A stretch of 64,000 nt of DNA from Streptomyces tubercidicus (GTDB lineage Bacteria; Actinomycetota; Actinomycetes; Streptomycetales; Streptomycetaceae): the NCBI RefSeq assembly GCF_027497495.1, contig NZ_CP114205.1, positions 2,914,001 to 2,978,000 on the forward strand, given 5' to 3'. Positions 28,062 through 36,019 of the stretch are shown piece after piece. Made by a program: the position numbers and the translations under genes. How positions within the stretch are numbered: the first letter of the stretch is position 1; every line of letters begins with the position of its first letter. The notes below the pieces were generated by a model. It worked only from the letters and a program-made list of their open reading frames with translations, did no database searches and was not told the origin of the DNA.

Positions 28062-28614
28062 GGACGGGGGCCTCCGGGGCCGGGGCGGCCGCCAGCCGGA
28101 AGAGGGGGCCGCTGTCCGCCCCGGCACGTACCGAGCCGCCTGGCGTGGCCGCCCCGGTCTGCCCGGTCTGCCCACCCTGCCCGGTCGGCCCGCCCCGCCC
28201 GGTCGGGTCCATCACCTCGGTGCCCGGTTCGCCCAGGCGTGCCGCGAGTCGCGCCCGCAGGCTCGACAGCTGCGCGATACGGGCGTCCAGGTCCGCGAGC
28301 CGGCGCCGGGCCACCGTCTCCGCCTCCGCGGCCGAACAGCGGCCCGCGCAGGATTCCCCGGCGAGAAGATCCGGCACCCCGTCGGCCGGCACCGTGCGCA
28401 ACAGGTGGGCGAAGGCCCGCACATCACCGACCGTCAGCCCCGCGTCCCGCAGTTCACGCACCGCCTTCAGCCGGCGGATGTCCTCCTCGTCGTACACCCG
28501 CTGACCGGACGGCGTCCTCCGGGCCGTCACCAACCCCTGCTGCTCGTAGTAGCGCAGCGCCCGCGGTGTCATGCCGGCCGCCGCCGCGGCGTCCCCGATG
28601 CGCATCTCCCCCAC
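28051..28614 (-). CDS. MerR-family regulator
   Basis: 187 residues. A MerR winged helix (MRIGDAAAAAGMTPRALRYY, RRTPSGQRVYDEEDIRRL) is followed by a coiled coil (ETVARRRLADLDARIAQLSSLRARL). CAGRC before the coil gives two cysteines that could bind metal or sense thiols. The Gly/Thr tail (PTGRGGPTGQGGQTGQTG) is repetitive. GTG 28614 or ATG 28605 may start it. The palindrome in a 20-bp spacer upstream of the reductase gene at 31198 is its likely target (inference). Confidence 0.88.
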   Translation of the reverse strand: MGEMRIGDAAAAAGMTPRALRYYEQQGLVTARRTPSGQRVYDEEDIRRLKAVRELRDAGLTVGDVRAFAHLLRTVPADGVPDLLAGESCAGRCSAAEAETVARRRLADLDARIAQLSSLRARLAARLGEPGTEVMDPTGRGGPTGQGGQTGQTGAATPGGSVRAGADSGPLFRLAAAPAPEAPVLRA

Positions 28615-28628
28615 CTTCGTCGCAGTGC

Positions 28629-30119
28629 TCAGCCGGTCCGCTCCGGAACCGGGCGGCCGTCCTCGTTCCGCACGTGCTCGTTCCGCGCTTCCCCGTTCGG
28701 CACGTCCTCGTTCCGCGCCTCCCCGTTCCGCGCGTCCCCGTTCGGCACGTCCTCGTTCCGCGCGTCCCCGTTCCGCGCCTCCCCATGGAGTACGTCCTCA
28801 TTCCGGCCGTCCCCAGCGAGTACCTGTTCGATCCCCGCCGCCCCGTGAAGCAGCCCCTCGTCCGCGCCGGTTTCGCCGATGAGTTGGAGTCCGAGCGGCA
28901 GCCCGTTGGCGGCGTGGCCCGCGGGCAGGCTGACGGACGGCAGCCCGGCGTTGCTCCACGGCAGGCACATGATCGAGGTGCCAGTGCTGCTGAGGCCGGC
29001 GGGCGCGGGACCGGTGGCCGACGGGGCGATCCACAGGTCGACACCGGCCGCCGCACGGTCCGCCGCGAGCCGTTCGCGGAAGGCATGGCGCCATACCCGG
29101 GCCGCCTCGTAGGCGACGCCCCCGATCGTCCGGCCCTCCTGGATGGCGGCCGTGGTCTCGGGGCGGTAGCGGTCGCCGAAGCGGGCGAACCAGTCGCGGT
29201 GCGCATGGGCCACTTCGTAGCGGTTCATCGTGAACAGCTGCTCGACGATCTGCGCGAAGTCGGCCATCACCGGCACCTCGTGGACGGTGTACCCGGCGGA
29301 CCGCAGCAGCTCCTGCTGCTCCTCGAAGGCGCGCAGCGCCTCCTCCTCGGCGCGCTCCAGGTAGGGGCCGACCGGCACGCCCAGCACCGGGCGCGGCCCG
29401 CACCCCACGAGGCCCGGGGGCCGCCGTCCGTCGACCAGCACCGACGCCGCCAGCGCCACACCCGCCACGTCCGTGGCGTAACAGCCGACCGTGTCGAAGC
29501 TAGCGGCATTGGAGATCACCCCGTCGACCGGTATCCGCCCGTAGCTCGCCTTGAACCCGACCACTCCGCAGTACGCGGCGGGCCGGATCATCGAGCCGAC
29601 GGTCTGCGTCCCGATGGCCAGCGGCACCATCCCGGCGGCGACCGCGGCGGCCGATCCGCTGCTCGAACCGCCCGGCGTGTGGGCCGGGTTGTGCGGATTG
29701 CGGGTCGGTCCCGGGGCCGTGACCGCGAACTCCGCGGTCACGGTCTTGCCCGCGATCAGCGCCCCGGCGGCGCACAGCCGGTCGACGACGGTGGCCTGCG
29801 GGCCGCCGAGAACTTCGGGCGGCAGCGCCGAGCCCGCCCGGGTGGGCAGCCCGTCGACCCGCACGATGTCCTTGATGCCCACGGGGATGCCATGGAGGGC
29901 GGCCCGGCCGGCGGGGTCCCGCGCACCGGCGGCCGCCCGCCGCGCCGCCTCCAGGAGCCGCGCACGCCGCCCCTCTTCGGGCACGAAGGCCCGCACCTGT
30001 GGATCGACCGCGTCGATCCGGTCGCATGAGCGGTTGACCGCGTCGACGGGGTCATCCGTGCCGTCCCGCAGCGCCGCGGCTTCCCGAACAAGGGATCGCT
30101 TCCCGAGCAAGGTCCTCAC
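28629..30119 (-). CDS. Amidase-signature family hydrolase with repetitive C-terminal tail
   Basis: 496 residues from GTG 30119. Amidase signature with the Ser-cisSer-Lys triad: K83 (GIPVGIKDIV), cis-Ser153 (PGGSSSGSA) and nucleophile Ser176 (TQTVGSMIRPA). Such enzymes hydrolyse linear amides; substrate is unknown. After about residue 445 the homologous part ends and a hydrophilic tail of NEDVxNGxAR units follows, encoded by tandem repeats. A -10-like TAGCCT lies 6 bp before the GTG and no Shine-Dalgarno is seen, suggesting a leaderless transcript. Confidence 0.88.
   Translation of the reverse strand: MRTLLGKRSLVREAAALRDGTDDPVDAVNRSCDRIDAVDPQVRAFVPEEGRRARLLEAARRAAAGARDPAGRAALHGIPVGIKDIVRVDGLPTRAGSALPPEVLGGPQATVVDRLCAAGALIAGKTVTAEFAVTAPGPTRNPHNPAHTPGGSSSGSAAAVAAGMVPLAIGTQTVGSMIRPAAYCGVVGFKASYGRIPVDGVISNAASFDTVGCYATDVAGVALAASVLVDGRRPPGLVGCGPRPVLGVPVGPYLERAEEEALRAFEEQQELLRSAGYTVHEVPVMADFAQIVEQLFTMNRYEVAHAHRDWFARFGDRYRPETTAAIQEGRTIGGVAYEAARVWRHAFRERLAADRAAAGVDLWIAPSATGPAPAGLSSTGTSIMCLPWSNAGLPSVSLPAGHAANGLPLGLQLIGETGADEGLLHGAAGIEQVLAGDGRNEDVLHGEARNGDARNEDVPNGDARNGEARNEDVPNGEARNEHVRNEDGRPVPERTG
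28655..28800. repeat. 15/18-bp tandem coding repeats in the amidase tail
   Basis: CGTTCCGCGCC/TCCCCGTTC-type units alternate over ~145 bp, encoding the NEDV-NGEAR tail. Unit sizes are multiples of three. Confidence 0.8.
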
Positions 30120-30131
30120 ACCCGGAGGCTA
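30120..30131 (-). promoter_or_regulatory. Putative leaderless -10 element of the amidase gene
   Basis: On the minus strand, TAGCCT (30126-30131) is followed by 6 nt and the GTG start at 30119. Confidence 0.45.
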
Positions 30132-30190
30132 CAACCGGCCTCTGACAGCGGGGGGTTCCGGCAGCCCCGCGAGGTCAAGGGCACCGCGCC

Positions 30191-31198
30191 TCACAACTCC
30201 ACTACTACGGCGCCGAGATGACGCCCTTCGGTCAGCTCACGCAGCGCCCGCGGCGCCTGCTCGATGCCGTGCAGCCGGGTGTGCGGGAAGGTGAGGGTGC
30301 CGTCCCGCAGGCCCTCGGCGAACCGCTGGTGCCACTCGGGAACCAGGTCCCGGTGCGTGTGCAGGGCGACACCGCGCAAGGTGATGCTGCGGGAGAGCAG
30401 CGAGAGCGTGTCGATCTCGACCGTCTGCGGCTTGCCGTCCTCGGACAGCTGGCTGGACAGCGCCCCTACGAGGGCGAGCCGGGCGCCCTCATTGGCGACG
30501 GCGATGGCGGCCTGGAGCTGTTCGCCGCCCACGTTGTCGAAGAGCGCGTCGATGCCCTCCGGGGCCGCCGCCCGCAGCTGCTCCTCGATGGGACCGGCGC
30601 CGCGGATCACCATCGCGTCATAGCCGAATTCCTTGATCAGCCGGTCCGCCTTCTCCGGCGATCCCGTACTGCCGATGATCCGGGCGGCGCCGCGCAGCCG
30701 GGCGATCTGACCGGCCAGGGAGCCCACGCCGCCCGCCGCCCCCGTAATGAAGACGGTGTCCCCGGGGCGTACTTCGGCGCCGCGCACGATGCCCATCCAG
30801 GCGGTGGGCCCCTGGGAGAGGTAGGCGGCCGGGTCGGGCATCAGGCCGGGGTCGTGCCGTTGTACCCGGTCGGCGTCCAGCAGGGCGTATTCGCGCCAGC
30901 CGAGCCAGTGCTCTACCAGGTCGCCAGGGTTGAGACCGGTCCCCGGGGCGGCGACCACCTCGCCGAGGGCGGGCCCGGTCAGCGCCTCGCCGACCTGATA
31001 GGCGGGCACCGGCACGACGCTGCTCTCGTCCATCAGCGTGCGCATCACGGCGGCGACGCCCATCACGGTGTTGCGTACCAGCACCTGGCCGGGTCCGGGT
31101 TCTGGGACCGGTGCCTCCACGATCTCGAAGAGGTCATCGGTGACCGGCCCCTGGGGGCGGGCGGTCAGGCGGACTTCGCGGTGCATGCGGAGTGTCAT
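30191..31198 (-). CDS. NADP-dependent MDR oxidoreductase, CurA/YfmJ type
   Basis: 335 residues. The medium-chain dehydrogenase fold lacks zinc ligands; the cofactor site is VFITGAAGGVGSLAGQIARLRG, and the start is LRMHREVRLTARPQGPVTDDLFEIVE. The family reduces alkenals, enones or prostaglandin-like double bonds with NADPH. The promoter has MerR-type architecture, so expression probably responds to a reactive compound sensed by the MerR protein. Confidence 0.88.
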   Translation of the reverse strand: MTLRMHREVRLTARPQGPVTDDLFEIVEAPVPEPGPGQVLVRNTVMGVAAVMRTLMDESSVVPVPAYQVGEALTGPALGEVVAAPGTGLNPGDLVEHWLGWREYALLDADRVQRHDPGLMPDPAAYLSQGPTAWMGIVRGAEVRPGDTVFITGAAGGVGSLAGQIARLRGAARIIGSTGSPEKADRLIKEFGYDAMVIRGAGPIEEQLRAAAPEGIDALFDNVGGEQLQAAIAVANEGARLALVGALSSQLSEDGKPQTVEIDTLSLLSRSITLRGVALHTHRDLVPEWHQRFAEGLRDGTLTFPHTRLHGIEQAPRALRELTEGRHLGAVVVEL

Positions 31199-31236
31199 GC
31201 GCCGAGGCTAGAACTTGACGCGCACGTCAAGGGCAA
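31199..31236 (-). promoter_or_regulatory. MerR-type promoter, long spacer, leaderless
   Basis: On the minus strand: -35 TTGCCC (31231-31236), a 20-bp spacer, -10 TAGCCT (31205-31210), 6 nt, then the reductase ATG at 31198. The spacer holds the perfect palindrome CTTGACGcgcaCGTCAAG (31214-31231 on the plus strand). MerR activators bind such sites within over-long spacers. Confidence 0.78.
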
Positions 31237-31260
31237 CTCCATCACTGGTCCCGGAAACAG

Positions 31261-31310
31261 CGGCGGGCCCCTGGGACGGCCGCTGCGCCGTACGTCCCAG
31301 GGGCCCGCCG
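31261..31310. terminator. Very strong hairpin terminator
   Basis: CGGCGGGCCCCTGGGACG and its exact complement make an 18-bp stem, 88 bp beyond the DUF255 stop and upstream of the reductase promoter, insulating the two leftward genes. Confidence 0.9.
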
Positions 31311-31397
31311 CCAGGCGAAGCGCCGTGAACCGCGCCCGGTCCTGGCCGGTTCACCGACTGCTGTTCACGCGCCACTCATCCGCCGCTCATCCGCCGC

Positions 31398-33431
31398 TCA
31401 TCCGCCGAGCCGCACCGTCAGCTCCTCCGGGTCGGTCGTCGGCCGCTCGCAGGTGAAGTGGCGGCAGACGTAGGCGGCTGGTTGGCCATCGACCAGGGGA
31501 CGGTCTCGGAGGAGCGGCACCTCGTCGGCCCCGGGGGCGCCCAGTGCGACGACCGCCCCGGGGGCGGTGCCGAGCAGCGCGGCACGGTGCAGCGCGACGG
31601 TGGCCGGATCCCCCTGCGCGCCGACGACGGCGACCTCACGCGGCCCGTCCAGTGCGGCCTCGGCGACGGCCAGGCCCCATCCGATGAAGCGCGGGGCCCG
31701 CCCGGCGAGCGCGGTCACGATGCCCAGGGCCCGTTCCGCGGCGTCCCGGTGGAGGCCGCTGCCGGTGAGCGCCGCATACGAGAGCAGGGCACCGGCCGCC
31801 GCGGTCCACCCGGAGGGCGTCGCGTTGTCGGTCGGGTCCTGGGGGCGGCGGATCAGCGCCTCGGCATCGGCGGCGGTGTCGTAGAGCGCACCGTCCTCAC
31901 TGGTGAACTGGAGCAGCACGGTGTCCAGGAAGAAGCCCGCGAACTCCACCCAGACGCCTTCCCCGGTGACCGAGGCCAGGGTGAGGAAGCCCTCCGCGAC
32001 ATTGGCGTAGTCCTCCAGGACACCGGAGTTGGCGCCCGGGGCGCCGTCGCGGGAGGTGCGGTGCAGCCGGGCATGCCAGTCCATGTGGACGCGGACCAGC
32101 AGGTCGGCGGCGTCGGTGGCGGCCTGGATCAGATCCGGCCGGTCGAAGTAGGCACCGGTCTCGGCGAGCGCCGCGATGGCCAGCCCGTTCCAGGAGGCGA
32201 CGACCTTGTCGTCGCGCCCCGGGCGCGGCCGCTCGTCCCGCGCCGCGAGCAGCCGCCGCTTGACGGAGGCCACGCGTTCGGCGTCCACCAGCCCCTCGGT
32301 GTCCGGGAGCTGGAGGACCGAGGCGCCCTCCTCGAAGGTGCCCTCCTCGGTGACGCCGAAGTAGGTGGCGGCGAACTCCGCGTCCTCGTCGCCCAGTACG
32401 GCCCGCAGCTGCTCGGGCGTCCAGACGTAGTAGGCGCCCTCGACGTGCTTCCCGGTGCCGTCGTCGCTGTCCGCGTCCAGTGCGGAGGCGAAGCCGCCCT
32501 GCTCGGTACGGAGCTCGCGGACCATGAAGTCGGCCGTCTCGACGGCGATCCGCCGGGCCAGGTCCGAGCCGGTGGACCGCCACAGATGGGCATAGGTCCG
32601 GCACAACAGGGCGTTGTCGTAGAGCATCTTCTCGAAGTGCGGCACGGTCCAGGTGGCATCCACCGCATAGCGCGCGAAACCGCCACCGAGCTGGTCGTAA
32701 ATGCCACCACGGGCCATCGCCGCGCCGGTCGCCTGCACCATCTCCAGCGCCGCTTCGGAGCCGGTGCGCGCATGATGGCGAAGCAGGAATTCCAGCACCA
32801 TGGACGGCGGGAACTTGGGCGCACCGCCGAATCCGCCGTGCACCGCGTCGAATTCACGGGTCAGCCCCATCAGCGCGCCGAGCAGCTCCTCGGGCCCCGG
32901 CGGCCGCCGGTCCGCGGGCATCGCCCCGGCCAGGGAACGCCCGGCGAGATCGGCGACGATCCGTCCGGCGACCTCACCCACCTCATCCCGCCGGTCGGCC
33001 CACGCGCTGCGCACCCCCTCCAGGATCTGCCCGAACGACGGCATGCCGTGCCGCGGCGCAGGCGGAAAGTACGTCCCGAAGTAGAACGGCTCGGCGTCGG
33101 GAGTGAGAAAGACGGTCATCGGCCAGCCACCCTGCCCCGTGGCGGCCTGCACAGCCTCCATGTAAACGGCGTCGACGTCCGGCCGCTCCTCACGGTCGAC
33201 CTTGACGGCCACGAAGTGCTCGTTGATCAGCTCAGCGGTGGCCTGATCCTCAAAGCTTTCGTGAGCCATCACGTGACACCAGTGACACGCGGAGTAACCG
33301 ACCGACAGCAGTACGGGCACATCACGCCGCCGCGCTTCCTCGAAAGCCTCCGACGTCCAGGGCCACCAGTCCACCGGATTTTCAGCGTGCTGAAGCAGAT
33401 AAGGCGAGGTCACACCAGCCAGCCGGTTCAT
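31398..33431 (-). CDS. DUF255 thioredoxin-domain protein (YyaL family)
   Basis: 677 residues. The N-terminal thioredoxin-like DUF255 domain has SACHWCHVM (Cys49 and Cys52), then a six-hairpin glycosidase-like region ([55 protein letters not shown]). The family is widespread and usually annotated as thioredoxin domain protein; its activity is undefined. All domains are present at normal length. A broken second copy of its N-terminus lies at 35791-35864. Confidence 0.92.
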   Translation of the reverse strand: MNRLAGVTSPYLLQHAENPVDWWPWTSEAFEEARRRDVPVLLSVGYSACHWCHVMAHESFEDQATAELINEHFVAVKVDREERPDVDAVYMEAVQAATGQGGWPMTVFLTPDAEPFYFGTYFPPAPRHGMPSFGQILEGVRSAWADRRDEVGEVAGRIVADLAGRSLAGAMPADRRPPGPEELLGALMGLTREFDAVHGGFGGAPKFPPSMVLEFLLRHHARTGSEAALEMVQATGAAMARGGIYDQLGGGFARYAVDATWTVPHFEKMLYDNALLCRTYAHLWRSTGSDLARRIAVETADFMVRELRTEQGGFASALDADSDDGTGKHVEGAYYVWTPEQLRAVLGDEDAEFAATYFGVTEEGTFEEGASVLQLPDTEGLVDAERVASVKRRLLAARDERPRPGRDDKVVASWNGLAIAALAETGAYFDRPDLIQAATDAADLLVRVHMDWHARLHRTSRDGAPGANSGVLEDYANVAEGFLTLASVTGEGVWVEFAGFFLDTVLLQFTSEDGALYDTAADAEALIRRPQDPTDNATPSGWTAAAGALLSYAALTGSGLHRDAAERALGIVTALAGRAPRFIGWGLAVAEAALDGPREVAVVGAQGDPATVALHRAALLGTAPGAVVALGAPGADEVPLLRDRPLVDGQPAAYVCRHFTCERPTTDPEELTVRLGG

Positions 33432-33517
33432 ACGGCCCAGCCTCTCACAATGCCCAAGCCTGTCGGCGAAGCCCGCGCGGCTCTGTCTCGCCTGGCCGAT
33501 CGTTCACTTAGGCGCCA

Positions 33518-33640
33518 TCACGTGGTGGACAGTGATTGCCTCATCATCCGGCCGTCCAGCCGCTTCCGTCCTCGCAAGGGGCACAGGCGCAGCGCTTGCA
33601 CAAACTCCCCGCCAAAGTGCGACAGTTCATGGCGACGCAT
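33518..33640 (-). pseudogene. N-terminal remnant of an IS5-type transposase
   Basis: An open fragment of 40 codons reads MRRHELSHFGGEFVQALRL, CPLRGRKRLDGRMM. This matches the standard opening of IS5-family transposases (RRHELTDxxWxxxxPLLP...RGRKRLDDRxV). Nothing of the catalytic domain remains and no terminal repeats are visible. Confidence 0.5.
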
Positions 33641-33684
33641 CGCAGGACCATGATCCATCAGCCAAGATCGTTTGACGACAGACC

Positions 33685-35013
33685 CTAGGTGGACGCCGGC
33701 ACGAAGACCATCTGCGAGGTGGCCGACTGGAAGTGGTCGTCGACGCTGAAGGCGGCCCGGTAGTAGCCGGCACCGCTCTTTTCGAGGTCCGCTGCGAATG
33801 CGTTGCCGCTGCCTCCCCAGGAAGCCTCGACCGTGGTGAGCTTCGACCAGTTCACGCCGTCGGGCGAGTACTCGATGTGGACGTTGATCGGGGCGGGCGT
33901 CCACCCGTCGGGGAAGTCGATGAGCCCCTCGGCGTGGACCTGACCCGTGTCGGAGCGGGCGGCCGTGAAGGCCGTGAACTTCGACGCCCGGTGTACGTGG
34001 ACGACGTCGCTCCTACCGGTGCCGGCCTGGAGGAACGGGTCGTCCGAGGTGTCCAGGCCGAGCTGGAAGTAGCCGCCTCGCCACGGCGTGTACTCCATGG
34101 TGAAGGTGCCGTCGTCAGCGGTGGTGAAGCGGCCCACATCGTCGGTCTGGACATCGTCGGGGCCGAACAGGACGCCCCCGGAGCGCCCGGCCAGCGGTAC
34201 CCAGCCGTCCGCGGTCTTCTGCTCGGCCTTGACGCTCACCGTGACCGGCTTGCCGAAGTCGACGCCGGTCGAACTCACCGTGGACGTGAACCGGGTGGGA
34301 ATCTGGTCGACGCCGATCTGCACCGGCTTGGACTCCCCGTACAGAGCCTCCGGCTTGCCGCCGTCCATACGGAACACTGCCTGGACGGACGCGGCGGCAT
34401 CGAGCCGCGCAGAGGCGGTGAAGTGACCCCGGGCATCAGTGGTCACAGTGGTCTGCGTCCCGAAGTCGACATTGATCTCGACCTGGCGTGCCGCAAGGGG
34501 CTTCACCTGACGGGTCGGCCACCGCCCGTACAGCGTCCCCTCGACATGCACGTCACGGTGTTCCCGGTCGATGGCGTTGCGGTCGACGGTCAGCACGCCG
34601 AATTGCGCCACGACGTAGTAGGCGAAGTCCCCCGCGGACTTCTGCAGCACGTGGCCGCCGTCCGCATCTGTCGCGTCCACGTCGATGCGGTAGGAGCCGA
34701 ACTCGGGCAGCTTCAATGGCTTCTTGGTGCGCCAGCTTCCGTCCTGGCGAGTGCCGGAAGAGAGCCGGAAGTCCTTGGTCCCGATCTTGGCGACTTCGGT
34801 CTGGGAGGCGTCCGAGACCAGGTGTGCCGTGATGCTCTTGATGCCGGCCGCGGAGCGGGCATTGATCTGCAGGATCCCGAGATCGCCCGACACGCTCCCC
34901 GCGTACGTGACCTCCGGCTGGTCCGCGGCGTGCGCGGTTGTCACGCCTGCCGTGCCGAGCGCGGCAGCCGCGACGGCGACCGTGACCCATCTTCGTATTC
35001 TCCGAAGCAACAC
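33685..35013 (-). CDS. Secreted protein with Ig-like beta-sandwich repeats, unknown function
   Basis: 442 residues from GTG 35013. A signal peptide (residues 1-29, VAVAAAALGTAGVTTAHA-A) is followed by probably three or four beta-sandwich domains: VTYAGSVSGDLGILQINAR, VHVEGTLYGRWPTRQVKPLA with GHFTASARLDAA, RFTSTVSSTGVDFGKPVTVS with the conserved W-V-P-L-AG segment, and a last one ending FQSATSQMVFVP. No catalytic motif, sortase signal or anchor. It may be an extracellular binding or calcium-independent adhesion protein; this is a guess from fold only. GC-composition is slightly lower than neighbours. Confidence 0.75.
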   Translation of the reverse strand: MLLRRIRRWVTVAVAAAALGTAGVTTAHAADQPEVTYAGSVSGDLGILQINARSAAGIKSITAHLVSDASQTEVAKIGTKDFRLSSGTRQDGSWRTKKPLKLPEFGSYRIDVDATDADGGHVLQKSAGDFAYYVVAQFGVLTVDRNAIDREHRDVHVEGTLYGRWPTRQVKPLAARQVEINVDFGTQTTVTTDARGHFTASARLDAAASVQAVFRMDGGKPEALYGESKPVQIGVDQIPTRFTSTVSSTGVDFGKPVTVSVKAEQKTADGWVPLAGRSGGVLFGPDDVQTDDVGRFTTADDGTFTMEYTPWRGGYFQLGLDTSDDPFLQAGTGRSDVVHVHRASKFTAFTAARSDTGQVHAEGLIDFPDGWTPAPINVHIEYSPDGVNWSKLTTVEASWGGSGNAFAADLEKSGAGYYRAAFSVDDHFQSATSQMVFVPAST

Positions 35014-35285
35014 TGTCGATCCCCACCCCTGACGCTTGGAGACGGCGGGGGCCCCTCCGGACCGCCCGCCCGGCCATTCGCCTTTATATCGACCGTTCAG
35101 CGCGGACGCACGACATTAAGGAATGCGCGGGGCTTCAGCAGGACAAGTGCTCCCGGGCAGTGCGGACTTGTCCCTCCCCGACGGCAAGTCATCCGGGCCG
35201 TCGGCCAGCTCACCGCCGAGGGGACATGACCGTGAGAAGGAAAGCCGTTGGATCGTCGAGGCGTCCACTGGGGTGGAGCTGTCCG
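35014..35285. other. Intergenic region, no gene seen
   Basis: 272 bp between the secreted protein start and the next gene's stop. Expected to contain the leftward promoter of the secreted protein; no operator or hairpin stands out. Confidence 0.4.
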
Positions 35286-35669
35286 TCAGGGGCTGCGACG
35301 GGCGCCCCGTGCGTTCTGGAGAGCTGACGGTACGTCCTCTCCAAAAACGGCGTGCGTGGTCCGGCCCGGCAAGGTGGGCAGCTCGGCCCAGTGGGTCACG
35401 GTTTCGGCACTGGCACGACCGCTGGGCAGACGGATGACACCGTCGGAGTCGACGAAGCAGTCGCGGTGTTCTGCCCCGTCCTCGCTCCAGTGGAGAGTCG
35501 TGAAGTACATGGGCCGCACCAGCCAGAACTCCTCACCCAGCGCGTCAGCAGGCTCGTTGGCGCCGTCGACCGGGTACCGTCCGGTGATCGCCGCTGCCAC
35601 CGGTGTACCGCTCCGAGGCAGCGTCTCGTGTGCGTCCACCCACGTCACGACGGTGTTCGGATTCGTCAT
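35286..35669 (-). CDS. Small uncharacterised protein, DUF551-like
   Basis: 127 residues from ATG 35669, just after GAGGGTGGAG. The start TNPNTVVTWVDAHETLPRSG followed by VAAAITGRYP resembles DUF551-type proteins (W-x-x-x-x-E-x-L-P then a short beta core), often found in phage and accessory DNA. WLVRPMYFTTLHW and GVIRLPSG suggest a beta-rich fold. Function unknown. It lies in a scarred accessory stretch. Confidence 0.6.
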   Translation of the reverse strand: MTNPNTVVTWVDAHETLPRSGTPVAAAITGRYPVDGANEPADALGEEFWLVRPMYFTTLHWSEDGAEHRDCFVDSDGVIRLPSGRASAETVTHWAELPTLPGRTTHAVFGEDVPSALQNARGARRSP

Positions 35670-35790
35670 CTCCACCCTCACTCAGGCACTTGGCACGTCG
35701 TCTTCCACCCATACGCCGGTGGGTCGGCAAGGCGTTGCCTCGCGCTGACTCGGCATCCGGCAAGACCACGCGGCGCTCGCGGAGGTTGCT

Positions 35791-35864
35791 TGGCGCCGGG
35801 CCTCCTCGAATGCGGCGTGCTGGAGCAGATACGGGGAAGTCTCTTGGGCCAGGCCGTTCGGCAT
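35791..35864 (-). pseudogene. Scar of a second DUF255 gene
   Basis: From ATG 35864 the frame reads [17 protein letters not shown] and then directly AFEEARRQ. In the intact gene (31398-33431) the same motifs read TSPYLLQHA and SEAFEEARR with 13 residues between them. So the start of a paralogous DUF255 gene survives with an internal deletion, followed by unrelated sequence. Confidence 0.72.
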
Positions 35865-36019
35865 GGGCCGTTCTCTCCCGATGGGGGCCGGTGAGCCGGG
35901 AGCGGAGGGAGTTATCCACAGCCCTGCCGGAATGCGTGCGGACACGAAACACTGTGCGTGCGGCGGCGATCACCGCCGGAGACTGCTGGAACTGCTGGAA
36001 CTGCTGGAGGGGGATGGGC

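Noticed and set aside
31458..33653. 731-codon rightward frame opposite the DUF255 gene
   Set aside because: No family motif; it mirrors the conserved DUF255 gene.
35603..36019. Long N-terminal extension of the STAND gene from an upstream start
   Set aside because: The ~140 extra residues are Arg/Pro-rich without structure, cover the DUF255 scar in antisense, and a well-spaced GGAGG precedes ATG 36020.
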